A stretch of 64,000 nt of DNA from Phreatobacter sp. (lineage in GTDB: Bacteria; Pseudomonadota; Alphaproteobacteria; Rhizobiales; Phreatobacteraceae). Below are positions 38,031 to 45,810 of the stretch, in pieces; the stretch's first letter is position 1, and each line of letters starts with the position of its first letter. The position numbers and the translations under genes are program-made. Under the pieces are notes generated by a model. It ran no database searches and had not been told where the DNA came from. It was given only the letters and a program-made list of their open reading frames with translations. The stretch is from contig NZ_JALHMP010000010.1 of assembly GCF_022843985.1 (NCBI RefSeq), positions 62,001 through 126,000 of the forward strand, in the 5' to 3' direction.

Positions 38031-38449
38031 CCGTCATGTGGAGGGGGCTCACACTCCTGGCCGCAACCGAACTCGGCAGCGCCATGAAACGCAGCGTCGC
38101 GACCGTCATCACGTCTGTGCTGGCGGCAGCGTCACTGATCTGCGCCCTCGGCTTTCTCGTCGCGGCAGGACACGGCGTTCTCGCTGACAGCTGGGGAGCC
38201 ACGGCTGCGAGCCTGATCATTGCCGCGATCTTTTTCCTGTTGGCCATGGTCATCATGCTCTGGGCCGGCCTGGTCCGCCGACAGCGTCGCCGGCATTCGC
38301 TCGCCACAACCGCCATGATGGTCGCACCTGCCATGGCGCCACCGGCCGTCCGCGCCGTGGCCTCCCATCCGGTGATTGCGGCCGGCGTCATCGCCGGCAT
38401 CGCGGCCCTCGGCGCCGTCCTCGGCCGCCAGCGGGGCAAGGCAGATTGA
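38027..38449 (+). CDS. Membrane protein of phage-holin superfamily III type (YqjE/DUF1469-like)
   Basis: 140 residues with two strong helices (TVITSVLAAASLICALGFLV and SLIIAAIFFLLAMVIMLWAG), a basic loop RRQRRRHS and a further Ala-rich hydrophobic stretch at the end. Companions of DUF883 proteins in other genomes (yqjD-yqjE) have this shape. It starts at a GTG overlapping the previous stop, with an internal ATG at 38036 as alternative. Probably co-regulated by the EcfG-type promoter at 37575. Confidence 0.7.
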   Translation: MTVMWRGLTLLAATELGSAMKRSVATVITSVLAAASLICALGFLVAAGHGVLADSWGATAASLIIAAIFFLLAMVIMLWAGLVRRQRRRHSLATTAMMVAPAMAPPAVRAVASHPVIAAGVIAGIAALGAVLGRQRGKAD

Positions 38450-38540
38450 TCCCTTCCGCCACATCCACCAGCGCCGTCTCCGACCGATGAACCACCGCGT
38501 CCAGTCTCCATGTGGCGGCGCCCGTGCAGGAGAGCTTCTC

Positions 38541-38987
38541 ATGACCGCAGCCCGCCGTCTCCGCCAGCCGATCGCCGCCGACGCGCTGCATGTGCTGATC
38601 TGTGAGGATGACCCCATTCTGGCCCTTGAACTCGAGGCTCTCGTGGTTGCTTGCGGCGCGGTGACCTGCGGCTCAGCCGCCTCCTTCGCGGAGGCCCGCG
38701 ACCTCGCCGCGCTGAGCGCACCCGACCTCGTGCTCATGGACCTCCATCTTGACGACGGGCACACGGGGCCGCGTCTCGCCGAGATCTTCGCCGAGGCAGG
38801 GCTGCGCATCGTCGTGATCTCCGGCGACAGTTGCATCGATGGAATCCTGGCCCGCCTCGACCACGTGTTTCTTCCCAAGCCCGTCCAACCGGTTGCCCTG
38901 CAGGGCCTCATCGCCGCGGCGATTCAGGCCAAGGCACAGTGTGCTCATTCGTTCGACGGACCTGGTGAGCCGGCGAAATCAATGTAG
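38541..38987 (+). CDS. Single-domain response regulator
   Basis: 148 residues, a receiver domain with no output domain: acidic pair EDD in LICEDDPILALELE, phospho-acceptor Asp in LVLMDLHLDD, Thr/Ser position ISGDS and conserved Lys in LPKPVQP. Such proteins act as phosphate sinks or adaptors. Located 91 bases after the holin-like gene in the same direction, it may belong to the operon from the EcfG-type promoter at 37575. In other alphaproteobacteria single-domain regulators tune the PhyR pathway. GGAG precedes the ATG. Confidence 0.88.
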   Translation: MTAARRLRQPIAADALHVLICEDDPILALELEALVVACGAVTCGSAASFAEARDLAALSAPDLVLMDLHLDDGHTGPRLAEIFAEAGLRIVVISGDSCIDGILARLDHVFLPKPVQPVALQGLIAAAIQAKAQCAHSFDGPGEPAKSM

Positions 38988-39015
38988 GCACCGCCTTGCC
39001 GAGACCCCCTGACGG

Positions 39016-39040
39016 GGAACGAAGCGCGGCAGAGCGCGTT
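39016..39040 (+). promoter_or_regulatory. EcfG-type promoter for the first PRC-barrel gene
   Basis: GGAAC (39016-39020), 16 bases, CGTT (39037-39040): exact consensus, 35 bases before the ATG at 39075. Confidence 0.75.
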
Positions 39041-39074
39041 GGTCCGGTGTCAATCCAACAGGAGGAGGTTCCCA

Positions 39075-39434
39075 ATGCCCACCCCGTCTGGCCATACCCG
39101 CGCCATCGCCGCCTCGCGCGTCACGGGCACCAATGTCTACAACGAGCAGGGCGACAAGATCGGCCATGTCGAGGATGTCGTCCTCGACAAGATGTCGGAC
39201 AAGGTGATGTTCGCCGTGCTCGGTTTCGGCGGCTTCCTCGGCATCGGCGAGCGTTACCACGCCATGCCCTGGTCGATGCTCGACTACAACGCCGACACCG
39301 GAGGCTATGTCGTCGGCCTTTCGCGCGATGTTTTGGAGAAGGCCCCGTCCTACGATCTCGAGGACCTGATGAAGCAAGACGGCGCCGGCCAGGCACCCTC
39401 GCTTGACTACTATACGCCTTACGCCCGTCACTGA
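39075..39434 (+). CDS. PRC-barrel domain protein
   Basis: 119 residues, one PRC barrel: NVYNEQGDKIGHVEDVVLD, then FAVLGFGGFLGIGERYHAMPW. No signal peptide, so it is cytoplasmic. PRC barrels bind RNA or other proteins (RimM, photosystem subunit H); stand-alone copies are common stress genes in Hyphomicrobiales. A second, secreted PRC protein at 40.1 kb shares VLGxGGFLGIGE. AGGAGGAGG precedes the ATG, with an EcfG-type promoter upstream and a strong terminator downstream, so it is monocistronic. Confidence 0.92.
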   Translation: MPTPSGHTRAIAASRVTGTNVYNEQGDKIGHVEDVVLDKMSDKVMFAVLGFGGFLGIGERYHAMPWSMLDYNADTGGYVVGLSRDVLEKAPSYDLEDLMKQDGAGQAPSLDYYTPYARH

Positions 39435-39462
39435 CGGATCACGGAGTCGGCGACACCGACCA

Positions 39463-39492
39463 ACGGCGGCCCTTGCGGGCCGCCGTTTTGCT
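39463..39492 (+). terminator. Intrinsic terminator of the PRC-barrel gene
   Basis: A perfect 10-bp stem (ACGGCGGCCC, loop TTGC, GGGCCGCCGT) runs straight into TTT, then GCTTG. It lies 29 bases beyond the stop codon. Confidence 0.88.
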
Positions 39493-39528
39493 TGCGGGGA
39501 TCCAGGGACGATGATGATCAGGCTGTCG

Positions 39529-39783
39529 TCAGATCGGCTGAGGACGCGACCTTGCCGCTGCCGCAGCGTTGAAATCCTGTTCCGGAGGCAGATCGCGGAA
39601 GCGGTCGAAGGCGCGGTGGGCGAAGTCGAGATAGCCAGGCGACGGCGCATGGACAATCGCCCCCGCTGTCGGCGCACTGTTGCGGCTGGGCCCGGCAGCG
39701 ACGCCGAGCACGACAACGGCGGCCAGCGCCGCGGTGCCGATCAGGCCCATGCTGATGCGGTGGGCGTGAGCACTGACCTTCAT
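39529..39783 (-). CDS. Small exported or membrane-anchored protein
   Basis: 84 residues: basic N-terminus, one hydrophobic helix (MGLIGTAALAAVVVLGVAA) that may be a signal peptide or anchor, then a short tail with PGYLDFAHRAFDRFRDLPP. GAGGAGG precedes the ATG, the same style as the neighbouring stress genes, and a near-consensus EcfG-type promoter lies 35 bases upstream. Family not recognised. Confidence 0.65.
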   Translation of the reverse strand: MKVSAHAHRISMGLIGTAALAAVVVLGVAAGPSRNSAPTAGAIVHAPSPGYLDFAHRAFDRFRDLPPEQDFNAAAAARSRPQPI

Positions 39784-39817
39784 GGCTTGCCTCCTCGACT
39801 GACGGTCCTGGAACGAC

Positions 39818-39842
39818 AACGTCGGGTGACCCAAAAGGTTCA
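39818..39842 (-). promoter_or_regulatory. EcfG-like promoter for the 84-aa gene
   Basis: Minus strand TGAAC (39842-39838), 16 bases, CGTT (39821-39818). One mismatch in the -35 element (TGAAC for GGAAC); the -10, spacing and position are right. Confidence 0.5.
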
Positions 39843-40036
39843 TGTCGGCCCGAGACCGGTGCGGGAAGGGTTGGCGCCGCGGCAGGTTATCCCGTTGACC
39901 GCCTGCGGAGCGTCCCATGGTCGAGATGTTCGCCATTTCCCGCGTCCTGATGCTCGCCGACCTTGCCTGCGCGGCGCATGCCATCTGCCGCCAGTGACCT
40001 GTTCCGCAGCGGGCCTGCAGCGGACAGGCGCACGGC

Positions 40037-40064
40037 AAAAGCCCCGCGCCGTGTAGCGCGGGGC
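40037..40064 (-). terminator. Intrinsic terminator of the secreted PRC-barrel gene
   Basis: A 9-bp stem (GCCCCGCGC and GCGCGGGGC, 6-base loop) followed on the minus strand by TTTTGCC, 40 bases beyond the stop at 40104. Confidence 0.82.
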
Positions 40065-40103
40065 CCTGTCCAGCGGGCCTGTTCGACCCGATCAGACGGT
40101 GGG

Positions 40104-40766
40104 TCAGGAGCGCGACGCGTCGAACGTCGGCATGTCCTTCAGCTGCTGTTTCGTGCTGCTCACGAAACCGACAAGCGTGCCGTCGGCCTGACGCATCAGC
40201 CGCAGCTGGCCCAGCGGAAGGGCGACGTTCTTCTCGCCGATCCCGAGGAAACCACCGACGCCGAGAACGGCGTGGGAGATGCGGCCGTCGGCGCCGACCA
40301 GCAGGTCGCTGATGGTGCCGATCGAATCGTGCTGGTCACGCATCGTGCGCCACTGCTCGTCGCTGACCGGGGTGATCGTCATCTGGCCGCTGCCCATCGC
40401 CCCGCTGGCCGTTGTGCCTGGCGCCGTGCTGCCGGTGGTCCCGGCCGTCGAGCCCGGGGTCATTGCCCCCGAACCGCTGCCCGGCGCCGGGCTTGCGGTG
40501 GACCCGGCCGTCGGGCCGCGGGTGGTTGTCGAACCGGTGGTGGCCGCCGTATCCGGCTTCGGCGCGTAGACCGAGATGCCGACGATCTTGCTCGTGGTGA
40601 GCTGTTCGCTGGCGGCACGGGTCATCGTGCCGGTCGACGGAGGGACGGCGGTTCGGCTCTGGGCCGGTGCGGCCGGAGCCTGCGGGGCCGGGGCGCTGGT
40701 CTGCGCCAGGGCGCCGGTAGCAAGCATGGTCGCGACCGATGCGTTCACAAGATAGGTCTTCAGCAT
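40104..40766 (-). CDS. Secreted PRC-barrel domain protein
   Basis: 220 residues. Signal peptide (MLKTYLVNASVATMLATGALAQ), a long Thr/Gly/Ser/Pro-rich linker (repeated TTGST, SGAMGSG) and a C-terminal PRC barrel with SIGTISDLLVGADGRI and AVLGVGGFLGIGEKNVALP. The barrel resembles that of the cytoplasmic protein at 39.1 kb, but this one should lie in the periplasm. GAGGAGG precedes ATG 40766; the in-frame start at 40847 would bury the signal. Confidence 0.9.
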   Translation of the reverse strand: MLKTYLVNASVATMLATGALAQTSAPAPQAPAAPAQSRTAVPPSTGTMTRAASEQLTTSKIVGISVYAPKPDTAATTGSTTTRGPTAGSTASPAPGSGSGAMTPGSTAGTTGSTAPGTTASGAMGSGQMTITPVSDEQWRTMRDQHDSIGTISDLLVGADGRISHAVLGVGGFLGIGEKNVALPLGQLRLMRQADGTLVGFVSSTKQQLKDMPTFDASRS

Positions 40767-40845
40767 GGTGGTGCCTCCTCGGGCTGTGGTGGGGCGGACC
40801 AGTGCTGCCGGCGCTCTCGGACGTGGGCGGCACTGCTCTGCGATC

Positions 40846-40870
40846 AACCGGCCGATGGGGCGAATGTTCC
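40846..40870 (-). promoter_or_regulatory. EcfG-like promoter (GGTT variant) for the secreted PRC-barrel gene
   Basis: Minus strand GGAAC (40870-40866), 16 bases, GGTT (40849-40846). Exact -35, correct spacing; the -10 starts with G instead of C. It is 80 bases upstream of the ATG. The same GGTT form recurs at three other sites here. Confidence 0.55.
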
Positions 40871-40906
40871 CGGCAAACCGACATTGCGGACGGATTCGCC
40901 ATGTGT

Positions 40907-41803
40907 TTAGCCGGCACTACGGATGCGGGCGATGGACTCCCAATGGTCGCGGCGGTTCTCCGCGGTTTGTGGAAAGCGCTCGCCGGAGACCGCCTCGGTC
41001 ACCACCGAGAAATGGGTCAGACGGTGCGGACCGAAGGAATGGAAGAAGGGCACCTCGGTGGCGTCGCGTCCGCGCGCGATGACGATCCGGCCGATCCGCG
41101 GCTGGTTGTGCCGCGCGTCGAGGGCGAACCACCGTCCGCCGAGAAACACCTCGAACCAGGCGCTGAAGTCCATTGGTTGGGCGTCCGCGGGCACACCGAT
41201 ATCGCCGAGATAGCCGGTACAGTATCGGGCCGGGATGTTCATGCAGCGGCAGAGGGTGATGGCGAGATGTGCATAGTCGCGGCACACGCCGACGCCTTCT
41301 GTGAAGGCCTCCACCGCCGTGCGTGTCGATCGCGCCGCCTTGTAGTCGAAGCGAATATGGCGGTGGACGAAGTCACAGATCGCCTGAACCTGCGCCCCGC
41401 CCGGTGGAAGAGAGCCGAACATCTGCCAGGCCATCGCGGTCATCTGGTCGGTCTCGCAGTAGCGGCTGCCGAGGAGGAAGCCGAGCGTGTCGGCAGGCAG
41501 CGCCTCGGGCGGGACGATTGCCGTCTCGACGGGGCTGGGGTCCGGAAAGCCGGAATCATGCAGGATTCCAAGGGCGCTGATCTGCGCGCCGCCGGGCGGC
41601 AGCGTGACGCGGCGGCAGATGTTCCCGAACGAATCCAGATAGGTTTCGGTCGGGCAGCTTATGCCGCCCGCCAGCGCCGTCACGGTCATGGTGTCGGGCT
41701 GCGTGATGTCCGAGCGTCGATCAGGATGAATATCGAGCATCAGGATTGACGGAAGCTCCTGCTCGCATTGGATCTCGATATCGTAGCCGTAGTGGATATG
41801 CAT
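40907..41803 (-). CDS. Transglutaminase-like protein (Ser at the usual His position)
   Basis: 298 residues. The transglutaminase core shows Cys174 in GVGVCRDYAHL and Asp229 in FALDARHN. The middle triad residue, normally His in HAW, is Ser214 in MDFSAWFE. I recall this DFSAW form from relatives starting with the same MHIHYGYDIE-type N-terminus, so it may be a subfamily feature rather than damage. Bacterial members are proteases or peptide-modifying enzymes. GGGAG precedes ATG 41803 and an exact EcfG-type promoter lies 77 bases upstream. Confidence 0.88.
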   Translation of the reverse strand: MHIHYGYDIEIQCEQELPSILMLDIHPDRRSDITQPDTMTVTALAGGISCPTETYLDSFGNICRRVTLPPGGAQISALGILHDSGFPDPSPVETAIVPPEALPADTLGFLLGSRYCETDQMTAMAWQMFGSLPPGGAQVQAICDFVHRHIRFDYKAARSTRTAVEAFTEGVGVCRDYAHLAITLCRCMNIPARYCTGYLGDIGVPADAQPMDFSAWFEVFLGGRWFALDARHNQPRIGRIVIARGRDATEVPFFHSFGPHRLTHFSVVTEAVSGERFPQTAENRRDHWESIARIRSAG

Positions 41804-41879
41804 CCCGGTCTCCCTGCCCTGCCGGGCGCTGGATGTTGCTCGCAACGAACCCACGACGGACATCCAGGGCCCACTGGGA

Positions 41880-41905
41880 AACGCCACCATGCGCTGCGAA
41901 GTTCC
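41880..41905 (-). promoter_or_regulatory. EcfG-type promoter for the first transglutaminase gene
   Basis: Minus strand GGAAC (41905-41901), 17 bases, CGTT (41883-41880): exact consensus, 77 bases before the ATG at 41803, in the gap after the Crp/Fnr-type gene. Confidence 0.72.
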
Positions 41906-41964
41906 GGGCCGACGTGACCTGGGCGTTCCGCTCGGGCTGCTGACCACCGGCTGCCGCCAGCATG

Positions 41965-42723
41965 TCACAGGATCGGGCGCCGTGCGAAATCCCGGTCGTA
42001 TTGTGCGGCGATTCGCTCCGTCAGGCGCGTGTTCTCCAGCCTGAGCCGCCCCTGGGCGAAGCGGAACAGTCCGGCGCGGCGCAGCTTCGCAAAGGTCTTG
42101 TTGGTGTGGACCAGCGACAGGCCGAGGGCATCGGCGAGATGCTGCTGGGACAGGGGGAAGACAAAGCTGCGGTCGCTGACGAGGTCAAGCGCCTCGGCAC
42201 GGCGATAGAGCGAGATGACCAGCGAGGCGATGCGTTCGGTGGCGTTGCGCTGGCCGATCGACAGCAGGTTCTCGTCGATCAGGCTCTCCTCCCGAGACCC
42301 GAGCCATGCCACCTCATAGGCCAGCCGCGGCATCCTCACGAACAGGTCCCAGACCTTCTTGCGCGGGAAGACGCAGACCTCGACATCGGTCAGGGCCTCG
42401 ATGCCGTGCTGGGCGACCGACAGCAGCGAGGCCTGCAGACCCATCAGGTCGCCGGGAAGGAGGAAGTTGAGGATCTGCCGGCGCCCGTCGCTGAGCGCCT
42501 TGAAGCGGAAGGCCCAGCCGGAATAGAGCGTGAAGAGTTCAGCATCGTCCTGGCCGGGAAAGATGATCTCCTGGCCGGCCGGAACCCGCCGGTGATCCAT
42601 CTTCATCGAGGCGGTGAAGTCGACCTCCTCGGGGCTCTTCTCATGAAAGGCCCGCCGCTGTCGCAGCGGACAGGCGCGGCACCACGGATGGGCCGGAGCC
42701 CGGGGCGGCGGATGGGGTGGCAT
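41965..42723 (-). CDS. Crp/Fnr family transcriptional regulator
   Basis: 252 residues: cyclic-nucleotide-binding-like beta roll (GQEIIFPGQDDAELFTLYSGW, then LLPGDLMG), dimer helix, and a C-terminal winged helix with recognition helix region LSQQHLADALGLSLVHTNKTFAKL. Two Cys near the N-terminus (WCRACPL) recall Fnr/FixK-like members, but the four-Cys Fnr cluster motif is not complete. It diverges from the ABC exporter gene and may regulate it. No EcfG promoter is seen for it. Confidence 0.92.
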   Translation of the reverse strand: MPPHPPPRAPAHPWCRACPLRQRRAFHEKSPEEVDFTASMKMDHRRVPAGQEIIFPGQDDAELFTLYSGWAFRFKALSDGRRQILNFLLPGDLMGLQASLLSVAQHGIEALTDVEVCVFPRKKVWDLFVRMPRLAYEVAWLGSREESLIDENLLSIGQRNATERIASLVISLYRRAEALDLVSDRSFVFPLSQQHLADALGLSLVHTNKTFAKLRRAGLFRFAQGRLRLENTRLTERIAAQYDRDFARRPIL

Positions 42724-42779
42724 GACGCTCCTGAGGTTCGGAATGTGGTCCTGCGGGCCTGGTCTGTCGACCCGGCCAT

Positions 42780-42804
42780 GGAACTCGCCCGGCGCTCCGG
42801 GGTT
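42780..42804 (+). promoter_or_regulatory. EcfG-like promoter (GGTT variant) for the ABC exporter gene
   Basis: GGAAC (42780-42784), 16 bases, GGTT (42801-42804), 65 bases before the ATG at 42870, in the divergent gap with the Crp/Fnr gene. Confidence 0.5.
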
Positions 42805-42869
42805 TCCTTGCGCCTGTTCCGTATGTCCTGCCGCCGTCCCCGGGATCGCGACGGCAGGGGGAGGGGCGG

Positions 42870-44687
42870 ATGATCCTCCGGAATGTCCCCGTGGATGCCA
42901 CGCCAGTCCACCCCGCCGAGATGCCGATCCGGTCGCGCTCCCGCGCCTTCTTCGGCATGGCGCGGGGATTTTGGACCGGATCCTCGGCGCGGCGGGCCTG
43001 GCTGCTGACGATCATCGTTCTCGCCTTCGCCTTCGCCCAGATTACCGCCCAGGTCGGCATCAACGGCTGGAACCGACTGTTCTTCGACGCCCTCGAGCGA
43101 AAGGATATCGGCGCCGTCGTCACGACGGTCAGCCTCCTGCCGCTTTTGCTCGGCATCGCCTCCTTCACCATGTCGGGACTGGTGGTCTCGCGCATGCTGC
43201 TGCAGGTGCGCTGGCGCGAATGGCTGACAAACAGGCTCGCCGGCTGGTGGATCGCCGACCAGCGCTACTATCGGCTCGGCTTTCTCGACACGGAACATTC
43301 GGCGCCGGAATTCCGCATCGCCGAGGACGTGCGCATCGCCACCGAGCCGCTGGTCGAATTCGCCATCGGCCTCATCTCGGCGGCGGTGACGGCGCTGACC
43401 TTCGCGGCGATCCTGTGGACCGTCGCCGGCTCCATCACCTTCGAGATCGCCGGACGCACCGTGTTCATTCCGGCCTATATGGCGATCGCCGCCGTGGTCT
43501 ATGCAGTCGTCGCCTCGCTCGCCGCCTATTTCGTCGGCCGCGCCCTTGTCGGCAAGGTCGCCGAGAAGAACGAGACTGAGGCGCTGTTTCGTGCCGAGAT
43601 GACGCGGCTGCGCGAGAATGCCGAGAGCATCGCCCTGATCAAGGGCGATTCCGACGAGCGGGCTTCCGTCCGGGAGACCTACAGGAATGTCGTGGTGGCC
43701 TGGATGGCGGTGGTGCGGCGTCAGGGCTTTCTCGCCCTCGTTCTGAACACCAACGGCGCCCTGTTTCCCCTCGTGCCGCTGCTGCTGGCCGCCCCGAAAT
43801 ATCTGTCCGGCGATCTGTCCCTCGGCGCCGTCATCCAGGTTGCCGCGGCCTTCAGCGCCGTCCAGGCCGCGCTGATCTGGTTCGTCGACAATTTCGTTCG
43901 TCTTTCGGAATGGTATGCCTCGGTGGTGCGCGTCGATGAATTAGCCCAGACCCTGGAGGAGGTCGACATCGGCGCCATCATGGAGGACGAGCAGCAGATC
44001 GAACTTGGTGAAAGCGACGACGACGCCATCCATATCGACAATCTGTCGCTGTCCCATCGCAACGGCCGCGTCGTTATCGACGACGCCTCCATCCGCATCG
44101 CGCAGGGCGAGAAGGTGCTGATCGCCGGCGAGAGCGGCACCGGCAAGAGCACGCTGATCCGCGCCCTCGCAGGCCTCTGGCCCTGGGGCTCGGGACGGAT
44201 CGCCTTTCCGAAGAACGTGCGCTACGCCTTCGTGCCGCAAAAGCCCTACCTGCCGCGCGGCACCTTGAAGGATGTTCTGCTCTATCCGGAATCGGACGCC
44301 CCGGTGACGGAGGACGTGATCCGCGCCGCCATGGAACGATGCGGCCTCGACTACATGGTCAAGCGCCTCAACGCGGATGACGACTGGGACCGCGTCCTCT
44401 CCGGCGGCGAACGCCAGCGGGTCGCCTTCTGCCGCCTGCTCATCCACCGGCCACCCATCATCATCATGGACGAGGCCACCGCCGCGCTGGACGAGGGCAG
44501 CCAGGACAGCCTGCTCTCGCTGTTCCAGAAGGAGCTCGCGGGATCGACGCTTATCAGTGTCGGCCATCGCCCGGGCCTTGAGGATTTCCACACGCGGAAG
44601 GTGACGCTCATCCGCCGTCCCGCCGGCGCGCATATGCAGGCGAGCCCGCTGCGCAAGTCACTGTGGAAGCTAATGGCCACGCCGTGA
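42870..44687 (+). CDS. ABC transporter, fused membrane and ATPase domains (YddA/BclA-like)
   Basis: 605 residues: an N-terminal SbmA/BacA-related membrane domain with about six helices (NGWNRLFFDALERKD is the family signature) and a C-terminal ATPase with Walker A GESGTGKST, signature LSGGERQR and Walker B IIIMDEATAALDE. It acts as a homodimer in the inner membrane. Relatives such as BclA of Bradyrhizobium take up peptides or act on very-long-chain lipid A assembly. GGGGGAGGGG precedes the ATG. A GGTT-variant EcfG-like promoter is upstream. Confidence 0.92.
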   Translation: MILRNVPVDATPVHPAEMPIRSRSRAFFGMARGFWTGSSARRAWLLTIIVLAFAFAQITAQVGINGWNRLFFDALERKDIGAVVTTVSLLPLLLGIASFTMSGLVVSRMLLQVRWREWLTNRLAGWWIADQRYYRLGFLDTEHSAPEFRIAEDVRIATEPLVEFAIGLISAAVTALTFAAILWTVAGSITFEIAGRTVFIPAYMAIAAVVYAVVASLAAYFVGRALVGKVAEKNETEALFRAEMTRLRENAESIALIKGDSDERASVRETYRNVVVAWMAVVRRQGFLALVLNTNGALFPLVPLLLAAPKYLSGDLSLGAVIQVAAAFSAVQAALIWFVDNFVRLSEWYASVVRVDELAQTLEEVDIGAIMEDEQQIELGESDDDAIHIDNLSLSHRNGRVVIDDASIRIAQGEKVLIAGESGTGKSTLIRALAGLWPWGSGRIAFPKNVRYAFVPQKPYLPRGTLKDVLLYPESDAPVTEDVIRAAMERCGLDYMVKRLNADDDWDRVLSGGERQRVAFCRLLIHRPPIIIMDEATAALDEGSQDSLLSLFQKELAGSTLISVGHRPGLEDFHTRKVTLIRRPAGAHMQASPLRKSLWKLMATP

Positions 44688-44752
44688 GGCCGCCTGAGCG
44701 GCGGTGCGCCGCAGTGCCGGCTGCGGCGGCGTGCAAGGCCCGCCGCGGCAAG

Positions 44753-44777
44753 GGAACCGAAGCCGGGACCGGGCGTT
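44753..44777 (+). promoter_or_regulatory. EcfG-type promoter of the candidate small RNA
   Basis: GGAAC (44753-44757), 16 bases, CGTT (44774-44777): exact consensus. It is 139 bases before the next gene (44916) and only 48 bases before an intrinsic terminator, so its first product would be a short RNA. Confidence 0.75.
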
Positions 44778-44783
44778 GTTCCC

Positions 44784-44851
44784 CCGATCATCGCTTACCC
44801 TTCCCGCGATGTGGACCTCTCACTGAAGCCGCCTCTGGCGGCTTCTTTTTT
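44784..44851 (+). ncRNA. Candidate EcfG-dependent small RNA, about 68 nt
   Basis: Predicted from an exact EcfG-type promoter just upstream and a strong terminator at the end, with no start codon or frame between. Expected 5' end about 44784. A first stem-loop pairs CATCGC (44789-44794) with GCGATG (44806-44811) and exposes the C-rich loop TTACCCTTCCC, complementary to ribosome-site-like GGGAAGG. A short single strand (GGACCTCTCACT) follows, then the terminator hairpin. The layout recalls GsrN of Caulobacter, a stress sRNA with a C-rich loop, but homology cannot be shown by eye. Alternative: a leader attenuator for the transglutaminase at 44916. Confidence 0.55.
44825..44851 (+). terminator. 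Strong intrinsic terminator
   Basis: A 9-bp perfect stem (GAAGCCGCC and GGCGGCTTC, 3-base loop TCT) followed by six T. It can end both the ABC exporter transcript and the candidate small RNA. Confidence 0.9.
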
Positions 44852-44915
44852 GCCCCGTCGGCGACTGTCGGATAGGGTTCGGCTCGCGATCCGCGGCACA
44901 GGACGATCATTCGCC

Positions 44916-45797
44916 ATGGACCTTCAGGTTCGCCACGTCACCACCTACCGCTATGCCGGGCCCGTCCAGTTCGGGCCGCACAAGCTCATGCTCCGGCCCA
45001 GGGACAGCTTCGACATCCGGATCCTCGACACGCGGATCGAGATCTTTCCGCCGGCCGCCCTGCACTGGTCGCACGACGTCTATGGCAACACGGTCGCTGT
45101 TGCGACCTTCGCCCAGCCGGCGGACCGGCTTGAGATCACCAGCGGGCTCGTGCTGCGCCGCTATGCTGCCGCCTTCCCGCGCGACCGCAAGGCGGCCAGC
45201 GCCCTGTTCGCCCCCCATTATGCCGATGGCGAGCGCATCGTCCTGCAGCCCTTCATGACGCCTGCCGCCGGCGACGACGGCGGCGTGCTGGCCGCCTGGA
45301 TCGCCGAGGTCCTGGCCCAGGGCGCCGCCGACGAGGATCCGCTGGCCCGTCTGTCCCGTGCCATCCATGCCGGCTTCGGCTATGCCGTCCGGTTCGAGGA
45401 GGGCACGCAGGCGCCATCGCAAACCCTGTCGCTGCGATCGGGATCCTGCCGTGACCTCGCCTGGCTCTTCATCGAGGCAGTGCGGCGCCTCGGCTATGCC
45501 GCCCGCTTCGTCAGCGGCTACCTGCACACCAGCGCCAATGACGACCCATCCAACCGTGCGGCGGTCGGGCTGACTCATGCCTGGGCCGAGGTATTCGTTC
45601 CCGGCGACGGTTGGGTCGAGTTCGATCCGACCAATGCCCTGGTCGCCGATCCCCACCTGATCCGCGTCGCCGTGGCGCGGGTGCCCTGGGATGCCTCGCC
45701 GGTGGCCGGCAGTTTCGTCGGGCCGGTCGGCGCGCAGATCAGCCTGTCGGTCGGCGTCGACATCACCGCCACCCAGGCCTATTCGAACGTAGCGTGA
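44916..45797 (+). CDS. Transglutaminase-like cysteine protease family protein
   Basis: 293 residues: N-terminal beta domain (LQVRHVTTYRYAGPVQFGPH), then the transglutaminase core with a complete triad: Cys in SGSCRDLAWLF, His in LTHAWAEVF, Asp in EFDPTN. Unlike the one at 40.9-41.8 kb its His is normal. Intracellular; substrates unknown. The start at 44916 lies just after the terminator at 44825-44851, so either it has its own promoter in the 64-base gap or it depends on readthrough. It converges with the kinase-like gene. Confidence 0.9.
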   Translation: MDLQVRHVTTYRYAGPVQFGPHKLMLRPRDSFDIRILDTRIEIFPPAALHWSHDVYGNTVAVATFAQPADRLEITSGLVLRRYAAAFPRDRKAASALFAPHYADGERIVLQPFMTPAAGDDGGVLAAWIAEVLAQGAADEDPLARLSRAIHAGFGYAVRFEEGTQAPSQTLSLRSGSCRDLAWLFIEAVRRLGYAARFVSGYLHTSANDDPSNRAAVGLTHAWAEVFVPGDGWVEFDPTNALVADPHLIRVAVARVPWDASPVAGSFVGPVGAQISLSVGVDITATQAYSNVA

Positions 45798-45810
45798 GGA
45801 CCGAAACCGC

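Larger units (their letters stand above)
39784..40103. other. 320-base gap between two minus-strand stress genes
   Basis: It holds the EcfG-like promoter of the 84-aa gene (39818-39842) and the terminator of the secreted PRC-barrel gene (40037-40064). A 26-codon plus-strand frame at 39917-39997 has a GGAG upstream but no promoter or family resemblance, so it is not called. Confidence 0.6.

Noticed and set aside
39917-39997. A 26-codon plus-strand frame with GGAG seven bases upstream
   Set aside because: No promoter faces it, its composition is unremarkable, and it overlaps the leader region of a minus-strand gene; chance is likely.
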